In this document: in pieces, positions 17,047-27,202 of the stretch
How the letters are laid out: each line of letters starts with the position of its first letter
Numbering within the stretch: the stretch's first letter is position 1
Source: Spirosoma agri
GTDB lineage: Bacteria > Bacteroidota > Bacteroidia > Cytophagales > Spirosomataceae
Assembly (NCBI RefSeq): GCF_010747415.1
Contig: NZ_JAAGNZ010000001.1
Location: 3,658,001-3,722,000 of the forward strand
Reading direction: 5' to 3'
DNA length: 64,000 bases
Position numbers and translations under genes: made by a program
Notes under the pieces: generated by a model
What the model saw: only the letters and a program-made list of their open reading frames with translations
Database searches by the model: none
What the model was told of the DNA's origin: nothing

Positions 17047-20000
17047 ATGAATTTCGTAGAAACAATTATCAAGCGCCCCTCATTCATTATCGTACTGTTT
17101 GCGATCCTGACGATTGGTGGTGTGTTTTCGTACCGGCTGCTGAGTTACGAGTTGCTACCGGAATTTTCTACCCCGGTTATCACCATCACGACCGTGTATC
17201 CGGGCGCGGCTCCCTCGGAAGTTGAAACGGAGGTGAGTCGAAAAATTGAAGATGCCGTATCGGGCCTGGATAACCTCGACGATGTGAAGGCCAATTCGTT
17301 CGAAAACGCGTCGGTGCTGGTCGTTCAGTTCAAACCCGGCACTGACATCGATCTGGCCTTGCAGGATGCCCAACGGGAAATTGACAAGATGGTGAGCGAT
17401 CTGCCCGACGATGCCGAGCAGCCTTCCCTCTCTAAAATCTCGCCTAGTGATCAGCCCATTATGCAGTTGCTGGCCACCTCCACCCTGCCGAATGAAGTGT
17501 TTTATCAGCAGGTTGAAGACAAATATTTACCTGTTCTTCAGCAGATTAAAGGCGTAGCCGACATCACAATGGTTGGGGGCGACAAGCGGGAAATCCGCAT
17601 TAACGTCGATGATGACAAGCTGAATTATTACGGGTTGTCGCTGCTTCAGGTAACGCAGGCCATCAATCAGGCCAACCTTGACTTTCCGACCGGTAAAGTG
17701 AAGAGCACCACCGATAACATGACGCTGCGGCTGGCCGGCAAATTCACCTCGCTGGACGACATTCGTAAATTAGTGATCGTTACACCCGTTAATGGCAGCC
17801 CGATTCGGGTGAGCGACGTGGCGAACGTAACGGACGGACTAACCGAAGCCAGCAGCATCAGCCGCTACAACGGGAAGGACGGCATCGGTCTGTTCATCAA
17901 AAAACAATCCGATGCGAATGCGGTTGAAATCAGCCGGTTAGTGCAGGAGAAACTGGGGCAGATCGAGAAAGAAAACACCAAAGACAAAGTCAATTTTGCG
18001 ATTGCCTACGACAGCAGCGTATTTACACTCGCATCCGTAGAAGCCGTTACGCACGATTTGTTTTTGGCCGTTGGGCTGGTTGCCATTGTGATGCTTTTGT
18101 TCCTGCACAGCTTCCGGAACGCGTTCATCGTCATGGTATCCGTACCGGCTTCGCTGATCTCGGCGTTCCTGTTCATGTATGTGATGGGTTATTCGCTCAA
18201 CCTGATGACCCTGCTGGCGTTATCGCTCGTGATCGGGATTCTGGTCGATGACTCGATTGTGGTCCTCGAAAACATCCAGCGCCATCTTGAAATGGGTAAA
18301 AATCGCTGGCAGGCTACCCTCGACGGCGTTAGCGAAATTGGCTTTGCGGCTGTCGCCATCACGCTGGTTATTGTCGTCGTATTCGTACCGATTACGTTCG
18401 TCAACTCGGTCATCGCCGATTTGCTGCGGCAGTTCTCGCTGACAGTTGCCTTCGCCACGATGGTCAGTCTGGTGGTCAGCTTCACCCTGACGCCGTGGCT
18501 CACGTCGATGCTCGCCAAGTTGGAGCACCTGAATCCAAAGAATCCGTTTCAGGCGTTTCTGCTCTGGTTTGAAAAAGGATTGACGGCGCTGACCAACGGG
18601 TATCACAACAGCCTGGGCTGGGTACTGAGCCACAAACTGGCGTTTACAGGTATTCTGGTGGCTATTTTCGTCTTCACCGGCTGGGTCATGAGTTTGGGCA
18701 TTATCGGCTCGGAATTTGTGGCGCAGGGCGATCAGGGAAAATTCCTGTTAACGATGAAGCTCGACAAAAGTGCCTCGTTGCAGCAGAATAACCTTACTTC
18801 GCGGAGCATCGAAAATTACCTGCGCCGGAAACCCGAAGTGCAGACCATCTTCGCCAACGTGGGTGGCGCCAGCACGGGTATGAACAGCACCGGGCAGGGT
18901 GAAACCAACCGTACTGAGCTGACCATACAACTGGCCGATGCAGCCGAACGACCCGGTCATGTGCTGACGGAACAATACATGATTGATGTGCGGCACGAAC
19001 TGGAAGAACAGTTTCCGGCTATTGAATTTAACTCCTCGGTAGTCGGTATGGTCAACTCCGGCTCGGCCCCGATCGAGATTTTCCTGAGTGGCGATGATGT
19101 CAGCAAGAACCTGGCAGCCGCGCAGGAACTGGCCAATCGCATCAGGAAAACGCCCGGTGCCAACGACGTGAACGTGTCGGTAGAGGCTGGCAATCCCGAA
19201 GTTCGGGTAGATATCGACCGGGAGAAAATGGCGAAACTGGGTCTGAACATTCAAACCGTGGGCGGCACCCTACAAAACGCCTTTGCCGGTAACGACGACT
19301 CGAAATACCGGGATGGTGGCGAAGATTACGACATTCGCGTGATGCTCGATGCCTTCGATCGGAAGAACCCGGATGATGTGAAGAATATCAATTTTTTCAG
19401 TCCCTCCGCCAATCGTACGGTTCGTTTAGCTGAGTTTGCGAACGTATCGCTCAGCAATGGGCCATCGTTGCTGGAACGGAAAAACCGACGCTCCTCGGTG
19501 ACAGTGACGGCCAATACGCTCGGCACGGGTTCGGGTACGTTGACGGCGGTGATTCAAGCCGATCTGGCCAAAAATCCGATGCCTGCCGGGGTTACATTGA
19601 GCTGGGGTGGTGACGCTAAAAACCAGAGTGAAGGCTTCGGATCGCTGGGGATCGCGATGCTGGCGGGTCTGATGCTGGTGTATTTCATCATGGTGTTACT
19701 CTACGATAGTTTTGTCTACCCGTTTGTGGTACTGTTCTCGGTGCCGGTAGCCGTGATTGGTGCGTTGTTGGCGCTCGCTTTAACCTCGTCGAACATCGGT
19801 ATTTTCGCCATGCTGGGTATGCTCATGCTGATTGGTCTGGTGGTTAAGAACGCCATTCTGATCGTCGATTTTGCCAACCAGCAAAAAGCGCAGGGCGTAC
19901 TGTTCCGGGCAGCTATTCTGCACGCTGGTGAGGAACGCTTACGCCCAATTCTGATGACGACCATCGCAATGGTGATCGGTATGATTCCGATTGCTACGGC

Positions 20001-20193
20001 AAGCGGGGCGGGTGCCGAATGGAAAAACTCGCTGGCGTGGGTGCTGATTGGTGGATTGAGCAGTTCAATGGTGCTAACGATCTATCTGGTGCCGATGATG
20101 TATTACCTCGTCGACCGACTCCAGGAATGGTTTAACAGCCGCTCGAGGAAGACGAAGAAAGCGGAATCCCTGACTGAGGCCGCTGTTTCTTAA
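17047..20193 (+). CDS. RND-family proton-driven multidrug efflux transporter
   Basis: At 1048 aa the length is typical of AcrB/MexB-type transporters. It shows TM1 near 11-30, two large periplasmic loops, and the TM4 proton-relay motif LALSLVIGILVDDSIVVLEN (about 392-411) with two adjacent aspartates. LIGLVVKNAILIVDFANQQK marks the second half. It exports small hydrophobic compounds and needs the two preceding genes as partners. The substrate cannot be read from sequence. Confidence 0.96.
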   Translation: MNFVETIIKRPSFIIVLFAILTIGGVFSYRLLSYELLPEFSTPVITITTVYPGAAPSEVETEVSRKIEDAVSGLDNLDDVKANSFENASVLVVQFKPGTDIDLALQDAQREIDKMVSDLPDDAEQPSLSKISPSDQPIMQLLATSTLPNEVFYQQVEDKYLPVLQQIKGVADITMVGGDKREIRINVDDDKLNYYGLSLLQVTQAINQANLDFPTGKVKSTTDNMTLRLAGKFTSLDDIRKLVIVTPVNGSPIRVSDVANVTDGLTEASSISRYNGKDGIGLFIKKQSDANAVEISRLVQEKLGQIEKENTKDKVNFAIAYDSSVFTLASVEAVTHDLFLAVGLVAIVMLLFLHSFRNAFIVMVSVPASLISAFLFMYVMGYSLNLMTLLALSLVIGILVDDSIVVLENIQRHLEMGKNRWQATLDGVSEIGFAAVAITLVIVVVFVPITFVNSVIADLLRQFSLTVAFATMVSLVVSFTLTPWLTSMLAKLEHLNPKNPFQAFLLWFEKGLTALTNGYHNSLGWVLSHKLAFTGILVAIFVFTGWVMSLGIIGSEFVAQGDQGKFLLTMKLDKSASLQQNNLTSRSIENYLRRKPEVQTIFANVGGASTGMNSTGQGETNRTELTIQLADAAERPGHVLTEQYMIDVRHELEEQFPAIEFNSSVVGMVNSGSAPIEIFLSGDDVSKNLAAAQELANRIRKTPGANDVNVSVEAGNPEVRVDIDREKMAKLGLNIQTVGGTLQNAFAGNDDSKYRDGGEDYDIRVMLDAFDRKNPDDVKNINFFSPSANRTVRLAEFANVSLSNGPSLLERKNRRSSVTVTANTLGTGSGTLTAVIQADLAKNPMPAGVTLSWGGDAKNQSEGFGSLGIAMLAGLMLVYFIMVLLYDSFVYPFVVLFSVPVAVIGALLALALTSSNIGIFAMLGMLMLIGLVVKNAILIVDFANQQKAQGVLFRAAILHAGEERLRPILMTTIAMVIGMIPIATASGAGAEWKNSLAWVLIGGLSSSMVLTIYLVPMMYYLVDRLQEWFNSRSRKTKKAESLTEAAVS

Positions 20194-20208
20194 CGCTAAA
20201 CTATTCTG

Positions 20209-20233
20209 CCCCTCTCCCTCAACCGGAGAGGGG
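20209..20233. repeat. 9-bp hairpin CCCCTCTCC/GGAGAGGGG
   Basis: Arms 20209-20217 and 20225-20233 pair perfectly around a 7-nt loop and are followed by only three T. It lies between the RND pump stop and the acyl carrier protein ATG, so it may end or attenuate the efflux transcript. Similar GC-rich short palindromes are common intergenic repeats. Confidence 0.6.
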
Positions 20234-20250
20234 TTTAACCCTCTAAAAAC

Positions 20251-20490
20251 ATGACACTTACGCAAATTAACAATCGGTTGCAGGACGTGCTGGCAACCAT
20301 GGGCGTTAGCTTGACGGCCCTTAGTGATCAGGCTAATTTCACGCGCGATCTGGGTCTCGATTCACTCGACGTTACCGATTTGCTGGTACAGGTGGAAGCC
20401 AGTTTTGGTATTCGTATTCCGGACGAAGACTGGTGGACACTCCAAACAATCGGCCAGTTGAAAGACTATCTCAGTTACGTCACCCTGTGA
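20251..20490 (+). CDS. Acyl carrier protein
   Basis: The 79-aa acidic protein has the phosphopantetheine attachment motif GLDSLDVTDLL with S38, and the usual four-helix ACP length. No fatty acid or polyketide synthesis gene lies beside it, so it may serve a specialised acylation rather than bulk fatty acid synthesis. It is separated from the pump operon by a hairpin. Confidence 0.9.
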   Translation: MTLTQINNRLQDVLATMGVSLTALSDQANFTRDLGLDSLDVTDLLVQVEASFGIRIPDEDWWTLQTIGQLKDYLSYVTL

Positions 20491-20569
20491 GCACTACCCC
20501 CATCTGTGGCTATCAATGACCAGCCATATCTTCCCTTGACCCGATACGCTAACCTTCTTCCCTTGACAC

Positions 20570-20989
20570 ATGGAACCGGCCTTACACGCATCCGATCAAC
20601 CGCAACAGGTAATGCCCCTTTTGGCAGACTATGACCGTTGGCTGGCGTTTCTGACGGCTTGCCGATTAGCCACCCGTCACTATGATCAACAACTCAAGCG
20701 GATCAAACGGACCAATCCGCAGCTCGAAACACTAAGCAACTACCTGCGCGATTGCATGCGTCATCGTACAGTATTTTTCGGAAAACTGGCTACGCTTTTA
20801 GCGACGCGCACCGATCAACTGCGGACCGACCCGACCAATGCAGACCTCGTCCAGCGCCTGACGCATGCTCATCCGGTGCTGCAACTGATGATCGGTCAAC
20901 TGACAACCGCTTTCGCTGAAATCGAAGACGCCTACCAATCGTTTCCGTTCCTGACGACAAGGGATACTCCACCGGTAATCCAGAACTAA
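20570..20989 (+). CDS. Hypothetical helical protein next to acyl carrier protein
   Basis: The 139-aa product is not recognised. It looks all-helical, has no signal peptide, and contains repeated Gln/Arg/Thr-rich helices (RTNPQLETLSNYLRDCMRHR near 46-65). It follows the acp gene by 79 nt on the same strand and may be cotranscribed. No enzyme motif is seen. Confidence 0.65.
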   Translation: MEPALHASDQPQQVMPLLADYDRWLAFLTACRLATRHYDQQLKRIKRTNPQLETLSNYLRDCMRHRTVFFGKLATLLATRTDQLRTDPTNADLVQRLTHAHPVLQLMIGQLTTAFAEIEDAYQSFPFLTTRDTPPVIQN

Positions 20990-21185
20990 CGGACCTTATC
21001 GTTTTGCGGGCGTCGACCATCCAGCTGAACAAAGCATTTTTATATCCGGTTAACTCTGCGCAAGCCTTCGAACGCCCGGCCACCCGCGGAGCCGTTGACT
21101 TGTTGCAATGGTCACCATCCTGAACGTTGGCAACGAATTTTTCTATGGACAGGCCAGCCTCCTAGAAACTGATGCCGCCAGTTTA

Positions 21186-22160
21186 ATGAATCGCTTCTTC
21201 GTTTTAGTCTTGCCCTGTTTACTTTCTGTTGCCGCACTGGGCCAACGAAATACCCTTCAACTGATCCGAGTTAGTGAAGATAACGATGGACTGAACACGC
21301 GCCGGGAAATCAGCGACCGGCAATACACCAACGGGACCCAGCTTGAAATACTGTACACCAAACAGACAAGACCCCGTTTTTTGAGCGCCCTCCTGATTCC
21401 CATCGCCAGCCAGGCGAACAACCTGTATGGTATCGGGCTGACTCATCTGATGTACACCCCAACCGACATCAAGCGAAAAACCATCGTAAGGGGTGATCGA
21501 CCGTACACGGCGGTTCTGTACGTAAGTCATTCCCTAACCTCGGCTGATCCCGTTCGCAAACAGCGCCTGACTACCGAACTAGCGCTTGGGGTGCTGGGCA
21601 AAGCGGCTTTGGGCGAAGAACTTCAGGAATGGGTTCACCGTCAGTTGGGCTTCGATAAACCCCAGGGCTGGCCGTATCAACTGCCAACGGACGTTGTTGT
21701 CAACTACCAGATTCAGTACGAAAAACAGATCGTCCAGCTCTCCCCTTACCTGCAACTGCTGGGGTTGGCGAGCGCAAACGCGGGCACCCTGAGCAATAAT
21801 ATCAATGCGGGACTCCTATTCAGGGCGGGCCTTTTCAGCAACTATTTTATAAACTACGAACGACCAACAGCCGATAAGCCGCCTGGTTACCGCAAGTTTC
21901 AACTCTTCCTGTACGGGCGACCTGTTGTTCGTCTTTTGCTGGACGATTCGACCTTGCAAGGCGGTATCTTTACGCGTAACCAGGCTGATTACGTGCTGAC
22001 TAGCGGCCTTATGAACCACTCATTCGTTCAGCTTGAGTGCGGGGCCGTGCTGACACGCAATCGACTGGGCGTCTCCTTCAGCGAACGTTGGATTTCGGCA
22101 CAGTTCGCAGGAGCCCCAACGCAACAGATCGGCAACATAACGCTGTTTGTCGGTATTTGA
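21186..22160 (+). CDS. LpxR-family (DUF2219) outer membrane lipid A deacylase-like protein
   Basis: The 324-aa protein starts at the ATG at 21186, giving a signal peptide ending VAALGQ. It then has the family pattern of a glutamate/asparagine-rich start (SEDNDGLNT), DRQYTNG, and DRPYTAVLYVS near 100. LpxR-like barrels remove the 3'-acyloxyacyl chain from lipid A at the cell surface in some Gammaproteobacteria. In Bacteroidota the family is widespread and its activity is mostly untested, so the reaction is inferred. Confidence 0.8.
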   Translation: MNRFFVLVLPCLLSVAALGQRNTLQLIRVSEDNDGLNTRREISDRQYTNGTQLEILYTKQTRPRFLSALLIPIASQANNLYGIGLTHLMYTPTDIKRKTIVRGDRPYTAVLYVSHSLTSADPVRKQRLTTELALGVLGKAALGEELQEWVHRQLGFDKPQGWPYQLPTDVVVNYQIQYEKQIVQLSPYLQLLGLASANAGTLSNNINAGLLFRAGLFSNYFINYERPTADKPPGYRKFQLFLYGRPVVRLLLDDSTLQGGIFTRNQADYVLTSGLMNHSFVQLECGAVLTRNRLGVSFSERWISAQFAGAPTQQIGNITLFVGI

Positions 22161-22229
22161 CCCTCACCCGCGTCTAAATCAGCCCGCGCGATGCGTTTTT
22201 TCGGCTTATTTTGGGAAATCCTGTAGCCT

Positions 22230-23555
22230 ATGTTCAAGCCTATCTACCACCGGCCAGCCCTCACCTATTTTCAGCATGAATTAGAGGAAGAAAACTTCCG
22301 GCGGGAACGTCAGCGCGCGGTTGTGCTCGCGGCCTTGTTTGCCTTTGGGTTTTTGCTTTACGGCATAACCGTTCCATTTGGTAACCTCCCTATTGGCGCG
22401 GTTCCAGGCTATAAAGACATTTCGGTCCAAGTAGCTGCTTACATGGGTGGTATGCTGCTGTATGAACTCTTTCTCTGGCAAACGTTGGGCACCGTCAGCC
22501 GACGTTTTCCGGGAACGGCCCTGGCCTACTTCGCTAAATTCGGGAATGCTACCGTAGAAATTACGGTGCTGACAGGAGCCCTGTACTTGGTTAGCCAATC
22601 GTTCGATCACCCGATCCTGATGCTGCTGTCACCCGTCGCTTATCTGTATTTTATATTTATTACCCTCTCCACCCTGCGCCTGAGTGCGACCGTTTCGGTC
22701 TGGACCGGTGCCCTGGCGGGTATCGAATTCTATGGCCTGAGTCTGTACTTGATTGAATCCGTTCCTTCGACAGAGAAAGAACTCACCTTTTACCTGACTA
22801 TGACCTTCCCCTACGCGCTGAAGGCCCTGGTCATGATACTAACAGGGGCCGGAGCCGCTTACGTGGCCCGCCAGATTCGCCAGAGTATTCAGCTGTCTAT
22901 CGAGCGCATGGAAACGGGCGAACAGATCAGGACACTGTTCGGGCAGCAGGTGTCACCCGAAGTTGTGGAAGCGATTTTAGCGCAAAAAGGAACGCTCGAA
23001 GCCAGCCATCGAAAAGTCGCTGTCCTATTTCTGGATATTCGCAATTTCACTCACTATGCCGACACGCATACCCCCGACGACGTAATTGCCTACCAAAGTG
23101 CGTTTTTCGATGTTGTCGCCACTGTCATCCGGAAAAACGGAGGCATCATCAATCAGTTTCTGGGCGACGGCTGCATGGTTACGTTTGGGGCTCCGCTGGC
23201 GGTCACGAACCCAGCCGAACGGGCGATTGACGCCAGCCTAGGCATTCTGGAGGCTGTTGCGGAGGCCAACCAAACCGGCCTCATTGCCCCTACATCCATC
23301 GGAATCGGCATTCAGACGGGTGATGCCGTCGTAGGCAATATCGGCACCGAATTCCGCCAACAGTACAATATTACCGGTACGGTCGTCATTCAGGCGTCGC
23401 GCATTGAACAGCTTAACAAAGAATACAACTCACAGATTCTGGTGAGTCAAGAGGTTATCGACGACTTGTCCACCGTACCCGCCAACACCCGGCGCGTCGG
23501 CTCGATTCATCTCAAAGGCATGAGCAAGGATGTTATGATCTGGCAAGTAGCCTGA
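22230..23555 (+). CDS. Membrane-bound class III adenylate/guanylate cyclase
   Basis: The 441-aa protein has about six TM helices between residues 30 and 215, a short signalling helix, and a class III cyclase catalytic domain from about 262. The two metal-binding aspartates are D269 in LFLDIRNF and D313 in FLGDGCMVTFG. It should make cAMP or cGMP at the inner membrane. The N-terminal membrane part is probably a sensor, but its signal is unknown. No CBASS- or Pycsar-type effector is adjacent, so a defence role is unlikely. Confidence 0.9.
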   Translation: MFKPIYHRPALTYFQHELEEENFRRERQRAVVLAALFAFGFLLYGITVPFGNLPIGAVPGYKDISVQVAAYMGGMLLYELFLWQTLGTVSRRFPGTALAYFAKFGNATVEITVLTGALYLVSQSFDHPILMLLSPVAYLYFIFITLSTLRLSATVSVWTGALAGIEFYGLSLYLIESVPSTEKELTFYLTMTFPYALKALVMILTGAGAAYVARQIRQSIQLSIERMETGEQIRTLFGQQVSPEVVEAILAQKGTLEASHRKVAVLFLDIRNFTHYADTHTPDDVIAYQSAFFDVVATVIRKNGGIINQFLGDGCMVTFGAPLAVTNPAERAIDASLGILEAVAEANQTGLIAPTSIGIGIQTGDAVVGNIGTEFRQQYNITGTVVIQASRIEQLNKEYNSQILVSQEVIDDLSTVPANTRRVGSIHLKGMSKDVMIWQVA

Positions 23556-23717
23556 CGCTGACACAACGCTCACCTAACGTAAAAACACTATCGCTGCCTA
23601 TCTTCGCACCAAAGAAATGCCGTCAAAACCAGCGGAGTTCGTTGGGGGTCAGGTTTGAGTAAGCCTATTCTCCCGACTGATCCGTATCTTATATTCGTAC
23701 ACAACTTGTCATCAAAC

Positions 23718-25751
23718 GTGATCCGGCCCCTACTCTTCCTGTCTTTAATTGCTCATTCGGTTTTTGGTCAATCAGCCAATTCGGTTGGTATCCAGCTTGT
23801 TCCTATTCCGGCGGGGACGTTTTACATGGGGTCGGAACGTGACGGTGAGGATGCCGATGAGCAGCCAATCCATCGTGTTACGATCAGTAAGCCGTTTCGG
23901 ATGGCCGCTACCGAAGTTACGAATGCGCAGTACGAAGCGTTTGATCCTGCGCATAAAACGTTGCGGGGTAAGATGGGTTTTTCGAAAGCCGATGATGAAG
24001 CGGTCGTCTTCGTGACGTATGACCAGGCCGTTGCATTCTGTACCTGGCTTACCAGGAAAGAAGGAAAACCCTATCGTTTACCGACCGAAGCCGAATGGGA
24101 ATACGCCTGTCGCGCACGAACCCTTTCCGATTTCTCAACCGGGAACAGATTACCCGCTGTCTACCAGAAAAGTCAGAAAACCGACCGCGACCCGGTTGTT
24201 GTCTCGCTACAGGTCGGGCAAAGTCCGGCGAATGCGTTTGGTCTCTACGATATGCACGGCAACGTTGAGGAATGGTGCAGCGACTGGTACGGACCTTATC
24301 GAGCGGGCGAACAAACCGATCCGGTCGGGCGGGTTAGCGGCCTGTATCGCGTTACGCGGGGGGGCAGTCATGGTACGCCCATCCGGTATCTGCGCTCGGC
24401 GAACCGACTGGCTATGATTCCCAACGACAACAGCTGGCTGGTCGGCTTCCGGATCATTCAGGCCGACGCGCCGGTTAGCTCCCCCCTGCCGCCCAATCCA
24501 GTACCGGCGGTTATGCAACGGGTGGTTCAGAAACCAGCCAGTTGGCAACCCGTCGCATCGACAAAACCAATTTTTCTGGACCCCATCCGCTACGTCCGTA
24601 AACCCGATTGCGCAGGGGGTGTACCGTACTTTTCGCATAACCACTGTCCGGCCATTACGTGGTGTCCCAACGGCGATTTGCTCGTTGCGTGGTTCTCAAC
24701 CGATGAAGAGTCGGGCCGCGAAATGACCATTTTAGCGAGTCGGCTGCGGTCGGGTAACCAGGTGTGGGATGAACCTTCGGAGTTTTTCAAAGTCCCGGAT
24801 CGGAACATGACCGGTACGTCACTCCTACACGATGGCAACGGCACAATCTACCACCTCAACGGACTGGAAACCGACGGCGACTGGCAAAACCTGGCCATGA
24901 CCGTTCGCGAAAGTCACGACAACGGAGCGACCTGGTCAGCACCCCGGCTGGCCGATCCTGAACACACGAAACGAAATCAGGTCATTGCCGGACTTATCCA
25001 GACGCGGGAAGGCTGGCTCGTTCAACCGGGCGATGCCGACCCAGGACCAACCGGCGGAACGGCCATTCACATCAGCAAAGACAAAGGGAAGACCTGGAAC
25101 AATCCGTATACCGATCCACAGAAACCCAGGTTCCGGAATGGGGCAATGGGTGGCTTAATTGCCGGTATTCACGCGGGTGTGGTGCAGCTAAAGGATGGAA
25201 GCCTGATGGCACTGGGCCGGAAAGACGATCTGCCGGGTCCTGACTCGATTGGTCCGCGTATGCCCATGAGCGTATCGACCGATATGGGCAAAACCTGGAC
25301 CTATCAGGCATCGGATTTTCCGCCCGTCTGGAGTGGGCAGCGGCTGGTTCTTTACCGGCTCAACGAAGGTCCCCTGCTCCTGATCTCGTTTACGCACCAT
25401 CCCGACGAAGCAAGCGACGCGACAAATGGCATGCTGTTCACCGATGCATCTGGCAAAACGAGCAGGCGCTATGGCATGTATGCTGCATTATCCTATGACG
25501 AGGGCAAGACCTGGCCGGTCAAGAAGCTTCTTACGGATGGAAAGTACCGATACCTGAACGGCGGGGCCTGGACGGGTGCGTTCGAAATGGACGCCACCCA
25601 TGCCGAACCGAAAGGCTACCTGGCGATCACCCAAACGCCTGACAATCTGATCCATCTGGTTAGTAGCAGTCAGCATTACCGGTTTAACCTGACCTGGCTG
25701 AAACAACTGCCCGCTGCCTCACAACCGTCCATTAATTCGACCCGGAAATAA
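23718..25751 (+). CDS. Secreted fusion: SUMF1/FGE-like domain plus sialidase-like BNR propeller
   Basis: No ATG start exists in frame. I chose the GTG at 23718 because it gives a compact signal peptide (VIRPLLFLSLIAHSVFGQ); a TTG at 23655 is the alternative. The 677-aa product has a formylglycine-generating-enzyme-like domain first (PAGTFYMGSERDGEDADEQP, LPTEAEWEYACRA, MHGNVEEWCSDWY, RVTRGGS; roughly 25-255). A sialidase-type beta-propeller follows (roughly 290-660) with four Asp-boxes: SHDNGATW, SKDKGKTW, STDMGKTW and SYDEGKTW. The FGE catalytic cysteines after RGGS are absent, so the first domain is probably a binding fold. A glycan target outside the cell is likely. Confidence 0.85.
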   Translation: MIRPLLFLSLIAHSVFGQSANSVGIQLVPIPAGTFYMGSERDGEDADEQPIHRVTISKPFRMAATEVTNAQYEAFDPAHKTLRGKMGFSKADDEAVVFVTYDQAVAFCTWLTRKEGKPYRLPTEAEWEYACRARTLSDFSTGNRLPAVYQKSQKTDRDPVVVSLQVGQSPANAFGLYDMHGNVEEWCSDWYGPYRAGEQTDPVGRVSGLYRVTRGGSHGTPIRYLRSANRLAMIPNDNSWLVGFRIIQADAPVSSPLPPNPVPAVMQRVVQKPASWQPVASTKPIFLDPIRYVRKPDCAGGVPYFSHNHCPAITWCPNGDLLVAWFSTDEESGREMTILASRLRSGNQVWDEPSEFFKVPDRNMTGTSLLHDGNGTIYHLNGLETDGDWQNLAMTVRESHDNGATWSAPRLADPEHTKRNQVIAGLIQTREGWLVQPGDADPGPTGGTAIHISKDKGKTWNNPYTDPQKPRFRNGAMGGLIAGIHAGVVQLKDGSLMALGRKDDLPGPDSIGPRMPMSVSTDMGKTWTYQASDFPPVWSGQRLVLYRLNEGPLLLISFTHHPDEASDATNGMLFTDASGKTSRRYGMYAALSYDEGKTWPVKKLLTDGKYRYLNGGAWTGAFEMDATHAEPKGYLAITQTPDNLIHLVSSSQHYRFNLTWLKQLPAASQPSINSTRK

Positions 25752-25872
25752 GGTACCTCATCACGTTATCGCGTCTATTGATGGGTTTAATGAGTGGGGC
25801 AGCATTCGGCCACAAAGCGAAAAGCTAACCTTTCCGGGTGGGATCAGTTAACGTAGTGAACTACCTGCGCTC

Positions 25873-26799
25873 ATGATAAACAGCTTTTCACGGCGGGCCA
25901 TGCTCAGACAGACAGCGATTGCCGGATTCGGCGCGCTAACTGGTTCATTTTCTGCGAATATGGACCCACAATCAATACTAACCCGACAGATTCCATCATC
26001 GGGCGAACGACTTCCCGTTGTTGGACTGGGTTCCTGGCAGCAGTTTGACGTTGGCCCGTCTGATCCGGACAGACGTTCTTTACGTGACGTGCTTACGCTC
26101 ATGCACAAGCAGGGTGGTAAATTGATCGATGCCTCACCTATGTATGGGCGCGCGGAAGAAGTGATCGGTGACCTGACTACCGATCTGGCGTTGACTGACA
26201 ACTTCTTTCTGGCAACCAAAGTCTGGACTACGGGCAAACAGGCGGGTATCGACCAGATGCAGACATCACTGCGTCGAATGCGCCGGAAAACCCTCGATCT
26301 CGTTCAGATCCACAACCTCGTCGATTGGCAAACACAGTTGAAAACGCTGAAAGACTGGAAGCAGGCAGGTACGATTCGCTACATTGGCATTACTCATTAT
26401 ACGGCTTCGGCCCACGACCAACTTGAGCGTATCGTTAAAAGCGAACCCATCGACTTTGTGCAGATGAATTATTCCATCCGCGTTCGTAATGCGGAACGGA
26501 GTCTGCTACCATCGGCCCGCGAGAAAGGCGTGGCCGTTCTTGTCAACGAGCCGTTCGAAACCGGCTCGCTCTTTCGACTGGTAAAAGGAAAGCCATTGCC
26601 TACCTGGTCGTCGGAATACGATATTCGGAGTTGGGGGCAATTTTTTCTCAAGTTCATTCTGGCTAACCCCGCCGTAACCTGCGTCATTCCGGGCACCTCC
26701 GATCCTAAACACCTGACCGATAATCTGGGTGCTGGTTCAGGGCGACTACCTGACGGGAAAATACAGGCTCAGATGGCCGCTTATGTAGCCACGCTTTAA
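25873..26799 (+). CDS. Tat-exported aldo/keto reductase
   Basis: The 308-aa protein has a twin-arginine signal (FSRRAMLRQTAIAGFGAL, about 5-22), so it should be folded with cofactor in the cytoplasm and exported. The catalytic tetrad of the aldo/keto reductase family is visible: Asp in LIDASPMYG, the Tyr four residues later, Lys in LATKVWT, and His in VQIHNL. Substrate is unknown. NAD(P)H is the usual cofactor, though its source outside the cytoplasm is unclear for this exported group. Confidence 0.88.
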   Translation: MINSFSRRAMLRQTAIAGFGALTGSFSANMDPQSILTRQIPSSGERLPVVGLGSWQQFDVGPSDPDRRSLRDVLTLMHKQGGKLIDASPMYGRAEEVIGDLTTDLALTDNFFLATKVWTTGKQAGIDQMQTSLRRMRRKTLDLVQIHNLVDWQTQLKTLKDWKQAGTIRYIGITHYTASAHDQLERIVKSEPIDFVQMNYSIRVRNAERSLLPSAREKGVAVLVNEPFETGSLFRLVKGKPLPTWSSEYDIRSWGQFFLKFILANPAVTCVIPGTSDPKHLTDNLGAGSGRLPDGKIQAQMAAYVATL

Positions 26800-27007
26800 C
26801 GGGCGCTCGATACTGGAATACCAACAAACAAATCGATTGAACTCAACCAGCTGCCGGGAATGTGACTGATTGAAGCCTCGAAAAGTCTCAATAAAAAGCG
26901 GGTTCAATCAAACGTGTCGTAGCGAAGCTAACCAGGCTGGTCAACGTACGATTACAGCGAATGAATCACTTAATTTTTGTAACTCGCCCGAAGGGGCAAA
27001 ACTCAAC

Positions 27008-27202
27008 ATGGAAGATACTAATAAGTGGGACGGCGTTTCGACGGATACGTTTTCAATCGATTGCATCATTTGTGACAACGCCATTGTGGTTCAACAGGGA
27101 TTGACAATGAAGATGGCTCCAATCTGTAACAACTGTCGGACAACGTTAAAGAACTATGTGCTGAGACATCCTTCGCCTGCTGCTGCCGCGGTTCCACAAT
27201 AG
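27008..27202 (+). CDS. Small CxxC...CxxC protein (possible zinc ribbon)
   Basis: The ATG at 27008 gives a 64-aa protein with CIIC and CNNC pairs about 25 residues apart (DCIICDN and ICNNCRTTL), consistent with a small zinc-binding fold. It is preceded by an open stretch with unlikely composition, so I did not use the upstream start. Function unknown. Confidence 0.6.
   Translation: MEDTNKWDGVSTDTFSIDCIICDNAIVVQQGLTMKMAPICNNCRTTLKNYVLRHPSPAAAAVPQ

Noticed and set aside
22230..23555. Nucleotide cyclase as part of a CBASS or Pycsar defence system
   Set aside because: No adjacent effector. The domain layout is an ordinary membrane sensor cyclase, and the SLATT/Pycsar-TM-like protein at 34449 is 11 kb away in the prophage.
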